Source of the DNA: Succinatimonas hippei
Lineage (GTDB): Bacteria > Pseudomonadota > Gammaproteobacteria > Enterobacterales > Succinivibrionaceae
Length of the DNA stretch: 64,000 nucleotides
NCBI GenBank assembly: GCA_004557545.1
Contig: SFGV01000001.1
Location: 52,410 to 116,409 of the forward strand
Direction of reading: 5' to 3'
A model generated the notes under the pieces. The model made no database searches. It was not told the DNA's origin and worked only from the letters and a program-made list of their open reading frames with translations. A program made the translations under genes and the position numbers. Positions 47,205 to 55,305 of the stretch are shown piece after piece (positions within the stretch are counted from its first letter, which is position 1; every line of letters starts with the position of its first letter).

Positions 47205-47380
47205 AACGTACCTCCGCCTACAGAGGCGGGGCTTCCTGCTTCAACGAGAACAGCACTACAGCTCCGAGGAACTGCTGCGGCTTACACTCTCTCCACAGTC
47301 GTAGATTCCCGTGCGACCCACGGTACTTTATGCGTTATGTCAGGCAGATATTCGCCTGGTTTCTTCTCGCATGTTTATCA
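47205..47380 (+). mobile_element. IS200/IS605-like 3' end fragment
   Basis: It begins with a stem CCGCCT-ACAG-AGGCGG followed by GGGCTTCCTGCTTC, a pattern I associate with DNA downstream of tnpB genes in Firmicutes. The part 47306-47380 matches the minus strand of 5505-5585 at about 70%. No tnpA or tnpB is attached. The identity of the element is inference. Confidence 0.4.
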
Positions 47381-47886
47381 AGTATCTGCGGACGCTCGGT
47401 TTTGACGTAACGAATGACATCTTCGCTGAAAACGCATGGTATTTCTGCAGTTCGCTTGTCCGCGCTAACTACAATGACTTAACAAAATGCATCCATGAGA
47501 CGACGGAATATCTGGAACTTTTTTAAGGGCCCTCCTGCCTGGCGAGCATAATCTCCTTCACAACCGGATATTGCATATCAGCGGAACGTTCAAGAGAACG
47601 GAAAAAACCGGATATTCAAGATGGAAAATCGGACATTGAGGTTCTAAAAGCGGATATTGACAATAGATTTACAGCTAAAACGACGGAGCATATCCCGAAA
47701 CTTCGCGAAAGATTTCAAGGTCAGACGATCTTTGGACGGCCGGATGTCATGCGCGTGCTTGATATGAAAGCGTCAAGGGCTTCTGAGCTTTTGAAGGAAA
47801 TGGCAGAGCAGGGTATCATTGAGCCAGTTTCCGGATTCGGCAAAGGGAAATACCGGTTCAGGCACAGTCGGTCAGCAACAACCTGA
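47371..47886 (+). pseudogene. Second Fic-family C-terminal remnant, two frameshifts
   Basis: The order matches a Fic C-terminus. Frame 1 gives MFIKYLRTLGFDVTNDIFAE and NAWYFCSSLVRANYNDLTK; after a shift near 47522 come LLPGEHNLLHNRILHISGTF; after a compensating shift near 47605, PDIQDGKSDIEVLKADID and a winged-helix end FGRPDVMRVLDMKASRASEL, stopping at 47884-47886 inside direct repeat 2. The catalytic Fic motif is missing because the 5' part is replaced by other DNA. Confidence 0.7.
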
Positions 47887-48132
47887 TCGGTGACCGAACA
47901 AGTTAACGGCAGACTGGTTTGAGACCTTGATCATAAACCGATTGAGCAGAGGATAGCAGGTCGAGACGATGGCCTCCCTCCTGCCCGCCGTATTATAGGT
48001 AGAAAAACACGTGGAGCAGTTACCGCAAACGGAGAGCACCTGTAAAAGCGCAGATTTTCGGCTTAGAGCAGTTCCCGCGAACTGACGGAAATGTGTATGG
48101 AATCCAGACATTCAGGTGCTTGTCTTGTGCCA
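47877..48132. repeat. 256-bp direct repeat, copy 2
   Basis: The partner of 45207-45462. Like copy 1, it begins within the last codons of a Fic remnant. The two copies bracket 2.4 kb containing the intact Fic gene, so they could arise from duplication of a Fic-plus-repeat unit or be ends of a mobile element. No target-site duplication was identified. Confidence 0.85.
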
Positions 48133-48184
48133 TGTTGAGACGGTAGTGTTGATGTCACGGGCAAAGGACTAAGGTGTGAGAAGA

Positions 48185-48513
48185 GCCTTATTTTAAGCCA
48201 TTCCTGCACATTGCATAGCGCTTCAAGAGCTGCGGCGATACGGCTTTCGCGACGCCGAACTTGTCGATCCACTCCCAGGTCTCGCGGTAGATGTCAGAGC
48301 GGCCTCCAGAGTGGAACCGTCATGCAGACGCGCCGATAGGAATTCGTGAGGTTCTGGCATGTTCTCGCCCTCGGTGTCCGGAATGTCCAGAACTTCAAGC
48401 TTTCTGCCGCCCGGATTCCAGACTTCAAACTTCTCCTTGACGGCGGTTTTCTTCCGGCCAGCGCCGGGACGTCTGCCGCCGCGACCGCCAGTGTTATTCG
48501 ATTTTGTCGGCAT
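48185..48513 (-). pseudogene. Phage terminase small-subunit remnant (P27-like), frameshifted
   Basis: It begins MPTKSNNTGGRGGRRPGAGR, the basic N-terminus usual for P27-type small terminases, then FEVWNPGGRKLEVLDIPDTE and PEPHEFLSARLHDGSTLEAA. After a frameshift near 48300 the family continues DIYRETWEWIDKFGVAKAVS and stops near 48195. Only the first two thirds of the protein remain. Confidence 0.6.
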
Positions 48514-48685
48514 TTCGTCACCGCCTTTCATATGCGCACGCGCGTAATAGATATAAGGACTGGGTTATTACCCGTTTGATTTCGTTTTTTTCGTACAGAA
48601 GATCCCGCGCCGTTTTCCGGGGAAAAGGTCGTAGAGATTTTGACCGCCCCTGCCAATGTATAAAATCACAAACAGTCCATCTAGT

Positions 48686-48719
48686 TTGTATTGCAATCAG
48701 CAAGACAATGAATTACAAT
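48686..48719 (+). promoter_or_regulatory. Promoter of the toxin-antitoxin operon
   Basis: The -35 TTGCAA (48691-48696) and -10 TACAAT (48714-48719) are 17 bp apart. TTGTA and TACAA half-sites overlap the two elements and form an inverted repeat, a usual position for an antitoxin operator. Confidence 0.6.
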
Positions 48720-48743
48720 ATAAGCAGCAGGAGGTGCAATCAA

Positions 48744-49040
48744 ATGAAGGATTCAACAGTAAGCGCTCGGGTTGAAAACGATGTAAAAAATGAAGCAGAA
48801 GACATCCTGCAGAAGCTTGGAGTCCCTGTCTCTGTTGTCATCAATTCCCTGTACCGCCAGATCATTTATCGTCATGGCATCCCGTTCTCACTGACTGTTC
48901 CGTCAGAGCCAAGAACACTGGATGCAATGTCGGATGCGGAGCTTGACTCAAAACTTCAGCACAGCTATGCGCAGTCGGTCGCCGGTGAAGGAAGGAAGCT
49001 TGGAGATGTGTTCGATGATCTGGAAAGGAATCTTAAATAA
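48744..49040 (+). CDS. RelB/DinJ-family antitoxin
   Basis: A 98-residue protein. ATG 48744 has a strong AGGAGGTG site. Residues 1-45 form a ribbon-helix-helix DNA-binding domain (STVSARVENDVKNEAEDILQ, then LGVPVSVVINSLYRQI), and the C-terminal half would bind the toxin. It ends directly against the toxin start (TAAGTG), so translation is coupled. Antitoxins of this type repress their own promoter. Confidence 0.85.
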   Translation: MKDSTVSARVENDVKNEAEDILQKLGVPVSVVINSLYRQIIYRHGIPFSLTVPSEPRTLDAMSDAELDSKLQHSYAQSVAGEGRKLGDVFDDLERNLK

Positions 49041-49376
49041 GTGAACTCCTATGAAATCATCGTCACACCGGATGCGGAAGCAGACCTTTATGAGATCAAA
49101 AATTACATAGCTGAGACTCTGCTGGTACCTGATGTTTCCTTAAATTACATCCGAGTTATCCGCAAGGAGATGGAGAAGCTTTCCTACATGGCAGACAGCA
49201 TTGCGCCGGAGGAACGTGAGCCGTGGCATTCCAGAGGCGTGCGTAAGATCATCGCGAAGAACTTCTACATCTACTATCGCCCGGATGAAGCATCCGGAAA
49301 GGTCTATGTCCTGAATGTGATTTATGCAAAGCGTGATCAGCTCAAGGTCTTAAACAAAATGAATCTCTATGACTGA
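49041..49376 (+). CDS. RelE/ParE-superfamily toxin
   Basis: A 111-residue protein starting at GTG 49041, immediately after the antitoxin stop. It shows the fold pattern of RelE/ParE toxins: YEIIVTPDAEADLYEIKNYI, then VRKIIAKNFYIYYRPDEASG and VYVLNVIYAKRDQLKVL. Whether it is an mRNA interferase (RelE) or a gyrase poison (ParE) is not clear; the ending resembles the ParE side. It appears intact in a region where nearly every neighbour is broken. Confidence 0.82.
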   Translation: MNSYEIIVTPDAEADLYEIKNYIAETLLVPDVSLNYIRVIRKEMEKLSYMADSIAPEEREPWHSRGVRKIIAKNFYIYYRPDEASGKVYVLNVIYAKRDQLKVLNKMNLYD

Positions 49377-49412
49377 TAAAAGGCAGTTCTCCATTCTAGG
49401 GTTGCCTTTTAT
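49376..49412 (+). terminator. Terminator of the toxin-antitoxin operon
   Basis: A 10-bp stem ATAAAAGGCA/TGCCTTTTAT starts at the toxin stop codon. The loop is 17 bases and the T run is within the stem, so strength is moderate. Confidence 0.65.
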
Positions 49413-49449
49413 CTGTCGCCGCGTAGATTAGCAGCGCTATGGACATCAC

Positions 49450-50189
49450 CTACATCAGAGAGCATATGCGGCTTGGCAGCTGTAGCCAGATGGAGCTCAC
49501 CAGCACCCTTCGATCCTTGAGGCAGCGCCAGCTGCGCTCAACCACGCTCTGGCGCTTGTAGATAGCCAGAAGAGCCAGCATCGTCCACTTGCACCCTGTG
49601 TCGTGGGTGCAGATCACGTAGTAGGTCTCACGCTTCGCGGCCTCCTCGACCAACTCATTGGATATGGAGGCGCCTTCACCGCCTTGGTCCTGCCCTTGTC
49701 GCCATTGCTGGTATGGCCGCGCCTGTCATAGCCGATGATCTTCTCATACTGGACGTTAGAGATGACGCAGAACTTGAGCTTCTCCTCAAGCTCAGCGACG
49801 CGCTTCTCGGCGTAAGGCCTGGTACGCAGCTTCGTGATCAGCTTATTCAACTCCTCAAGTTCCTTTCTCGCGCGCTTGCCGACGCTCTCACGCTTCCTAG
49901 ACTTAAGGATCTCGTTGCGCACAGTAAGCTTGATGATCTTCTGATCACCGATCATGCCATTGCCAGACCACATAACCCTTGGCGAGGACGGATCTTCCGG
50001 ATCTACCGGCTCGAGTTTCTCCGGATGCGCCGCAGCCTCGGCAATGCACGTTGCGGCCTCGCCATTGCGATCGGGGATCCTGGTCAGGAACCAGATCCCT
50101 TGTTCCGCATCGGCGTTTGCTATGTCCGATGTGCAGAAGGTGCTGTACCCAACGATGTAGCGCAGTTCCCTGAACTGCTTCCTGACCAT
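49450..50189 (-). pseudogene. IS1634-like transposase remnant, both ends missing
   Basis: On the minus strand an open frame (YIVGYSTFCTSDIANADAEQ, then GIWFLTRIPDRNGEAATCI) followed, after a frameshift near 49650, by KRQSVVERSWRCLKDRR. This is the second half of an IS1634-type DDE transposase, with the last catalytic Glu in SVVERSWRCL. The N-terminal half is gone, and the break at about 50190 joins it tail-in to a Schlafen/RecG-like gene remnant on the opposite strand. Confidence 0.65.
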
Positions 50190-50852
50190 CGGGAGATCAT
50201 TGATGACCGCCTGGAAATTATTTCACCCGGTGGGCTGCTTCCTGGGGTGACCATCGAAAAGATGCAGGAGGGATTTTCCAAGATCCGGAACAAGGCGCTG
50301 GCGCATGCTTTCCTCTACATGAACATGATTGAGGAGTGGGGAAGTGGTATTCCGAAGCTTATGCGTGAAATGAAAGAGTACGGCCTTCGGGAGCCGGAAG
50401 TTATCGATCTGGAGATTGGCTTCCGGGTAAATCTGTACCGGAATCAGGGAGACGCAGGTGTTGCCTGGAGCAAAATAAATGCTAGTCCAGAAAAGCAAAA
50501 AACTAGTATAGAAAAGGGAAATAGTGACACAAAAACGAGTATGACGCCAACGAGTTGTAGCACAGAAAATTTCTGTGCTAACACAGAAATTAGCACAGAA
50601 CCAGATAATACCAGTCAAAAAGGAGGCAGAACAAGTGCGGAAGCATACCCGGCCGGAAACGGACTTAATGATAGAGAAAAGAAGCTACTGGAACTCATCA
50701 GAGAAAATCCAAGTATTACGATGAATAGAATGGCGGCTGGGTGCGGATTGTCAAAGAGCAGTATTCGCTACACACTCGATGGGCTTCGGAGCAGAGAAGT
50801 GATCACACGAAAAGGATCACAAAAGAAAGGCGTGTGGGTGATTCATGGATGA
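50190..50852 (+). pseudogene. Schlafen/RecG-like ATP-binding protein, C-terminal remnant
   Basis: The frame DDRLEIISPGGLLPGVTIEK, then RNKALAHAFLYMNMIEEWGS and GIPKLMREMKEYGLREPEV is the C-terminal region of AlbA_2/Schlafen-type putative ATP-dependent helicases. A variable Ser/Thr/Lys-rich linker and a winged-helix end (LIRENPSITMNRMAAGCGLS) follow to the stop at 50850-50852. The first two thirds are lost at the junction with the inverted transposase remnant; the longer frame reaching back to 49713 is antisense to it. In BREX loci such genes often precede pglZ, and a pglZ-like start overlaps here. Confidence 0.65.
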
Positions 50853-50955
50853 GCTGAATCTCTCAGAAATTGAGAAAAAACTAAATGATGTGTTTTCCTC
50901 TGGGGAGCGGCTTGTCTTCTGGTATGACACGACGGGCAAACGACGAAGGCGTTAG
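50845..50955 (+). pseudogene. Truncated pglZ-like N-terminus (BREX phosphatase)
   Basis: An ATG at 50845 overlaps the end of the upstream gene by eight bases. The 36 codons give MDELNLSEIEKKLNDVFSSG then ERLVFWYDTTGK, the style of the N-terminus of BREX phosphatase PglZ (a short helix, then RxVFWYD). The homology ends at about 50935 and the reading frame terminates at TAG 50953. It is a fragment with no function expected. Identification rests on a short stretch. Confidence 0.5.
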
Positions 50956-51169
50956 GTGGGTAGTTGACAGGGGGTGCTTTGCATTACATTTATAAACCTT
51001 TCGAGCATTCTAAAAATAACCAACGCGGTGATTTTGTATTTTGCAGAGTACGGCTTAATTTTCAGAGAAAATGATGTAATTATTCTGTCTTTAATATCAT
51101 TATTGTAATAAATTTTTGAAAATCACCACCCTATAATTTCCATAATCAGCAATATCGTGGGTGGAAATT
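50956..51169 (+). promoter_or_regulatory. Leader region of rbsK
   Basis: It has a -10 TATAAT at 51132-51137, 32 bp before the ATG, without a convincing -35; a regulated promoter is likely. GTGGGTGG lies just ahead of the start. The 5' half is junction DNA between relic island and operon. Confidence 0.4.
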
Positions 51170-52099
51170 ATGTCCAAAGTGCTCAATTTCGGTTCGCTTA
51201 ATATTGATTATGTTTACAGCATGGACCACATCATTAAGCCAGGTGAAACACAGGCCGCGACATCGCGCGGAATTTTCCCCGGGGGAAAGGGGTTAAATCA
51301 GTCTGTAGCTCTCGCTCTTGCTGGATCTGATACCTACCATGCGGGGGCATTGGGACAGGATGATAATTCCATACTTACGGATGTGCTCAAAAAGGCCGGC
51401 GTGAAACTTGATTATTTGAAAACCCATGCTCTGCCGACTGGACACACTATCATTCAGGTAGATAAATCAGGACAGAACAGCATTATTTTGTACGCCGGCG
51501 CCAACCGATCCCTTGAAATGGCTGAGATAGACGAGACTTTTAAGCATTTTCGCAAAGGCGATCTTCTGGTGCTACAAAACGAGGTCAATGGTCTGGAGCG
51601 CATGATGCTCCAGGCCTCATCAATTGGCATGAAGATAGCTTTCAATGTCTCACCTTTTACCGATGATCTGTTAAAACTGCCACTTGAGCTTTGTTCTTAT
51701 GTTCTGGTAAATGAAATTGAAGGCGGTGCTATTGCTGAGATGGATCCCAGCTCAGATCCTATAAAACTTATCGATGGGATCAGAAAAAAAATCCCAAGAT
51801 GCGCTGTAGTGCTTACTCTGGGCACCCGCGGATCGATTCTTTCATATCCAGATGAGAAACCTCGTACATGCGGCTGCTGCAAAGTTAAAGCGGTTGACAC
51901 TACAGGATCAGGTGATACCTATACCGGTTTCCTGCTTACCATGCTGATGGATGGTAAAGAGCCTGACGAGGCCATGCGCGTCGCTGCGGCTGCGGCAGCA
52001 ATTTCAGTTACCCGTAAAGGCGCGGCGTGTTCTATTCCTACGCTTGAAGAGGTTATGAAAAGCCCGCTTCTGAATAATATTCCGGACTTTAAAGGCTGA
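51170..52099 (+). CDS. rbsK: Ribokinase-type PfkB-family sugar kinase
   Basis: A 309-residue PfkB kinase starting MSKVLNFGSLNIDYVY at ATG 51170; the frame opens three codons earlier at a GTG. The ribokinase N-terminal motif GGKGLNQSVALALAG and the ATP/anion-hole motif DTTGSGDTYTGF are intact. It phosphorylates ribose or a related pentose. It is followed by rbsD and an AraC regulator on the same strand, with about 40 bp between genes. Confidence 0.88.
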   Translation: MSKVLNFGSLNIDYVYSMDHIIKPGETQAATSRGIFPGGKGLNQSVALALAGSDTYHAGALGQDDNSILTDVLKKAGVKLDYLKTHALPTGHTIIQVDKSGQNSIILYAGANRSLEMAEIDETFKHFRKGDLLVLQNEVNGLERMMLQASSIGMKIAFNVSPFTDDLLKLPLELCSYVLVNEIEGGAIAEMDPSSDPIKLIDGIRKKIPRCAVVLTLGTRGSILSYPDEKPRTCGCCKVKAVDTTGSGDTYTGFLLTMLMDGKEPDEAMRVAAAAAAISVTRKGAACSIPTLEEVMKSPLLNNIPDFKG

Positions 52100-52138
52100 A
52101 AAGCGCACCGGTTTTATCATTATTGAGAGGAGATTTAA

Positions 52139-52540
52139 ATGAAAAAGATAGGCTGTCTTAACTCTGAGCTTTCGTATGTTATAGCAAAGCTTGGGCATTT
52201 TGACACTCTTACCATAGGAGACTGCGGCCTTCCGGTGCCCAAAGGGGTACAGAGAATTGATCTCGCGGTGACTTACGGAGTGCCTTCTTTTGAAAGTGTA
52301 TTCAATGTAGTGGACGCTGAGGCCAAGTTTCAGAAAGTAACCATAGCGACAGAGGCAAAAGAGCAGAATCCGCAGTTCTATCAGATGATTACCTCCTGGG
52401 CCAAAGAGCGAGGGGTTGAAGTTGTCCAGACGCCTCATGACACCTTAAAGGAACTTTCTGCGAAATCTGTCGCGGTTGTACGCACCGGAGAATGTCATCC
52501 CTGGTGTAATGTCATCTTGGAGTCAAATGTCTCGTTCTGA
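52139..52540 (+). CDS. rbsD: D-ribose pyranase RbsD
   Basis: A 133-residue mutarotase converting beta-pyranose to beta-furanose ribose. It has LNSELSYVIAKLGHFDTLTI, DCGLPVPKGVQRIDLAVTYG and the C-terminal RTGECHPWCNVIL. Its presence beside rbsK indicates that the system handles ribose or a sugar that presents a pyranose form. It lies 39 bp after rbsK. Confidence 0.92.
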   Translation: MKKIGCLNSELSYVIAKLGHFDTLTIGDCGLPVPKGVQRIDLAVTYGVPSFESVFNVVDAEAKFQKVTIATEAKEQNPQFYQMITSWAKERGVEVVQTPHDTLKELSAKSVAVVRTGECHPWCNVILESNVSF

Positions 52541-52564
52541 GATTTTAGATAAGGAAACTTATTG

Positions 52565-53740
52565 ATGAGACTTGATTACGCGGCCTCGCTCATCTCAAGG
52601 CTCCTGCCTGTCCCGTTTTTAATTCTAAACTCTGAGGGGGAGGTCATAAAGAGCATGGGACAGCCTAATAACAACTGGAATGTGCTGGTGACTGATCCGG
52701 CGTTTTTGCGTTCGTTATTTGAAGAGGCGCGTAAGAACAAGGTTTGTCTGGTAACTTCCGAGCGGCCGGTGTACTACGGTTGCGTTGAAGTAAAAAACGG
52801 CGCCGCCGCGGTGATAGGTCCTGTTACCATGACCCAGACAGACAACTCATTTTCAAAGCTCTACGCGCTGCGGCATCACGCTGAGAACACCGTGCTTATG
52901 CGATCAGATCCTTCAGCTGTCGCCTCGGTGCTTTTGCTGATTCACGCCGAGGTTACAGGAGAGTGTTATCCGCTTACAGACTTTCTTGACCGTTATTTTA
53001 TGCAGAAAAGCGCGTCATCGGCCGGAGCGATGGTCGTGGAACAGAGTCTGGGGCAGGGCAGACCGCACAATCCTGACGCGTTTGAAAGGCAGATCCGCGA
53101 GTCAATCGCTCAGGGTGACTCTGACGGGCTTAAAAAGGCTTTTGACTCTCCATACGCGTCAATGCGCGGAACATTGTCGCGCGATCCTCTGAGAAACGCC
53201 AAAAATCTTGGGATTGTGGACGTGACCATAGCTACCAGAGCCGCGATTGACGCCGGGCTTGGCACTGAGGAGATGTATATAGTCTCTGACGCTTTCATCG
53301 CGGAGATTGAAGCGTGTAAATATCCTGACGAGGCGGCCTCACTGGCCAGAGCCTGCGCTTACCGCTGCGCCCTGATGGTCGCCAGACGCAGAAGTGAGGA
53401 GGATCCTCAAAGCGCCAGCTTGCTTTCATTAAGAGTGCGGGAGTATATCGACCGTCATATAGGAGAGGAAATACGGATTAAGAACATCGCCTCGGAGCTT
53501 CGCATGAGCGCCGGGCATCTCATGAGGGTTTTTAACGCCCAGTCGGGCATGACCATAGGTGACTATGTGAGACATAGGCGTATCTATACGGCAAAGATGA
53601 TGTTAAAACGACCTGATCCTTCAATTTCCGAAATCGCCTCAATGCTGGGGTTCAGTTCCCAGAGCCACTTTGGAAAGATCTTCAAGGCGCTGTCTGGACA
53701 GACTCCCGCGCATTACCGCAAAACCCACATGGACAGATAA
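52565..53740 (+). CDS. AraC-family transcriptional regulator
   Basis: A 391-residue regulator. The C-terminal 100 residues contain two helix-turn-helix motifs (IKNIASELRMSAGHLMRVFN, then EIASMLGFSSQSHFGKIFK) typical of AraC/XylS. The N-terminal 280 residues show no cupin fold and no clear sugar-binding motif. I start it at ATG 52565 (AAGGA at 52551-52555) rather than at the TTG three bases upstream. It probably controls the transport operon that starts 480 bp downstream. Confidence 0.88.
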   Translation: MRLDYAASLISRLLPVPFLILNSEGEVIKSMGQPNNNWNVLVTDPAFLRSLFEEARKNKVCLVTSERPVYYGCVEVKNGAAAVIGPVTMTQTDNSFSKLYALRHHAENTVLMRSDPSAVASVLLLIHAEVTGECYPLTDFLDRYFMQKSASSAGAMVVEQSLGQGRPHNPDAFERQIRESIAQGDSDGLKKAFDSPYASMRGTLSRDPLRNAKNLGIVDVTIATRAAIDAGLGTEEMYIVSDAFIAEIEACKYPDEAASLARACAYRCALMVARRRSEEDPQSASLLSLRVREYIDRHIGEEIRIKNIASELRMSAGHLMRVFNAQSGMTIGDYVRHRRIYTAKMMLKRPDPSISEIASMLGFSSQSHFGKIFKALSGQTPAHYRKTHMDR

Positions 53741-54222
53741 CCGCGCTCAGGCAAAGCCGAGGTAATGGCCATTATCCTGATTATTCCTTAATCATGGCAG
53801 CGTGTATGTAGCGTGTGGCGCTTGCCATCACTCTTTACCAAAGCTTCTCAAATAAAAAATGATCCGCAAACTTTGAGGCGGTAAAAATGCGTATATGTGA
53901 ACGAAAGGACCTGATCCCGGGAGATTCCAAAAAACTGGCCTCAAGATATATATCTGAAATTAAATGGATATTATATTTAAACACTGAAAATAGTTACGGA
54001 TCTTGTCTTTAAGATTAGTTTTTTGTCTGTGCAAAATGATTTGCGCAAATTGCGATTTAAATAACAAAAGCGGAAACTCTTAAATCATTTAAATAACAAA
54101 AAAGATATTTATATATCAGCGTGAATCCATCTCTATACCTAATATAGATTTAGCTGCAAGTACAGCGTGTCTGCCTAAAAACAGGCACCCGAAAAAGACA
54201 AACATACATGGAGATACCAATT
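53741..54222 (+). promoter_or_regulatory. Control region upstream of the sugar-transport operon
   Basis: About 480 bp, AT-rich near the gene. Two identical copies of ATTTAAATAACAAAA lie at 54055-54069 and 54087-54101, 32 bp start to start (three helical turns), suitable for an AraC-family dimer. A perfect palindrome ATTTGCGCAAAT (54039-54050) lies just upstream and shares TTGCGCAAATT with the transaldolase promoter region. No terminator for the AraC gene was recognised. Confidence 0.55.
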
Positions 54223-55197
54223 ATGAAGTTGAATAAGTTCTGCGCCCTTTCAGCCATCGCGTTAGCCGCGGCCACCTTTAGCGCTTCTGCTGCATTTGGA
54301 GCCGACGCTCCCAAACGTCTCACAGGTGGCGGGTCGAACATCATCTACGTCATTACTCCTTCCCATTCAAATCCTTTCTTCAAGACTGAGGCCGAAGTTG
54401 CGGTTGCGACAGCCAAGAAACTTGGCTACGATGTCAAGGCGGTTTCGCATGATGACAGCCCGGTCAAGCAGTCAGAGCTCTTTGAGACAGCGATTTCCGA
54501 TAAGGCGGCGGCGATCATCTGCGATAACGCCGGTGCTGACGCCACCGTAGCCGCGGTAAAGCGCGCCTATGACAACAATATTCCGACCTTCCTCATCGAC
54601 CGTGAGATTAATGAGCAGGGCATAGCCATCTCCCAGATCGTCGCCAACAACTATCAGGGCGCCAAGGGCGCGGCTGAGGTATTTGTCGAGGCGATGGATG
54701 AGGAAGGCGAATACGCCGAGCTTTACGGACTTGACTCAGATACCAACGCCAAGACCCGTTCAACCGCTTTCCACGAGGTCATCGATCAGTATCCTGACAT
54801 GAAGATGGTGTCAAAGCAGACCGCTAACTGGGATCAGAACCTGGCCTACCAGAAGATGGAGACCATCTTAAACGCCCATCCTAACCTCAAGGGCGTTATT
54901 TCCGGTAACGACAACATGGCTGTTGGCGCGGCAGCCGCGATCAAGGCCGCCGGCAAGAAGAACATCCGCATCATCGCCGTTGACGGCTCAAACGATGCCC
55001 GTGACGAGATCCTCGCCGGCACCATGACCGCCACCGCGATGCAGCCTGCCGCTCTAATCGCCCAGACCGCTGTTGAGCAGGCTGACAAGTACTTAAAGAC
55101 CGGCTCTACCGGCAAGAGCGAGAAGCAGCTTATCGACTGCACCATCATTACCAAGGCAAACGCGAAGAAGCTTAACAACTTCGCTCTGTCAAAGTAA
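54223..55197 (+). CDS. Ribose-type ABC transporter periplasmic sugar-binding protein
   Basis: A 324-residue type I periplasmic binding protein of the RbsB class. ATG 54223 (GGAGAT upstream) gives a signal peptide with cleavage near AAFGADA; the longer frame from 54208 is unlikely. The sugar-binding architecture is kept: YVITPSHSNPFFKTEAEVAV, then LDSDTNAKTRS and ISGNDNMAVGAAAAI. Its ligand is not given by sequence; D-apiose or ribose are candidates from the operon. Codon use is strongly biased, as for an abundant protein. Confidence 0.88.
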   Translation: MKLNKFCALSAIALAAATFSASAAFGADAPKRLTGGGSNIIYVITPSHSNPFFKTEAEVAVATAKKLGYDVKAVSHDDSPVKQSELFETAISDKAAAIICDNAGADATVAAVKRAYDNNIPTFLIDREINEQGIAISQIVANNYQGAKGAAEVFVEAMDEEGEYAELYGLDSDTNAKTRSTAFHEVIDQYPDMKMVSKQTANWDQNLAYQKMETILNAHPNLKGVISGNDNMAVGAAAAIKAAGKKNIRIIAVDGSNDARDEILAGTMTATAMQPAALIAQTAVEQADKYLKTGSTGKSEKQLIDCTIITKANAKKLNNFALSK

Positions 55198-55204
55198 TCC
55201 AAAC

Positions 55205-55228
55205 TACGGCGCGGTAAGCCGCGCCGTA
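55205..55228 (+). promoter_or_regulatory. Hairpin between the binding-protein and DUF2291 genes
   Basis: A perfect 10-bp stem TACGGCGCGG/CCGCGCCGTA with a TAAG loop and no T run. Such hairpins usually stabilise the mRNA of the abundant binding protein relative to the distal genes. Confidence 0.6.
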
Positions 55229-55305
55229 TTCCAGAGACAGCATTTTCATTTGGACCGTGAAAGCGGTACAGCAGGTTTTCGCTGTTCAAATCAGGAGATT
55301 CACAC

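Noticed and set aside
45207..48132. CRISPR array suggested by repeated blocks
   Set aside because: Only two copies, 256 bp long and 2.4 kb apart; no spacer-repeat periodicity.
49713..50189. N-terminal 159 codons of the long frame ending at 50852
   Set aside because: They are the reverse strand of the transposase remnant; the real homology begins at about 50190.
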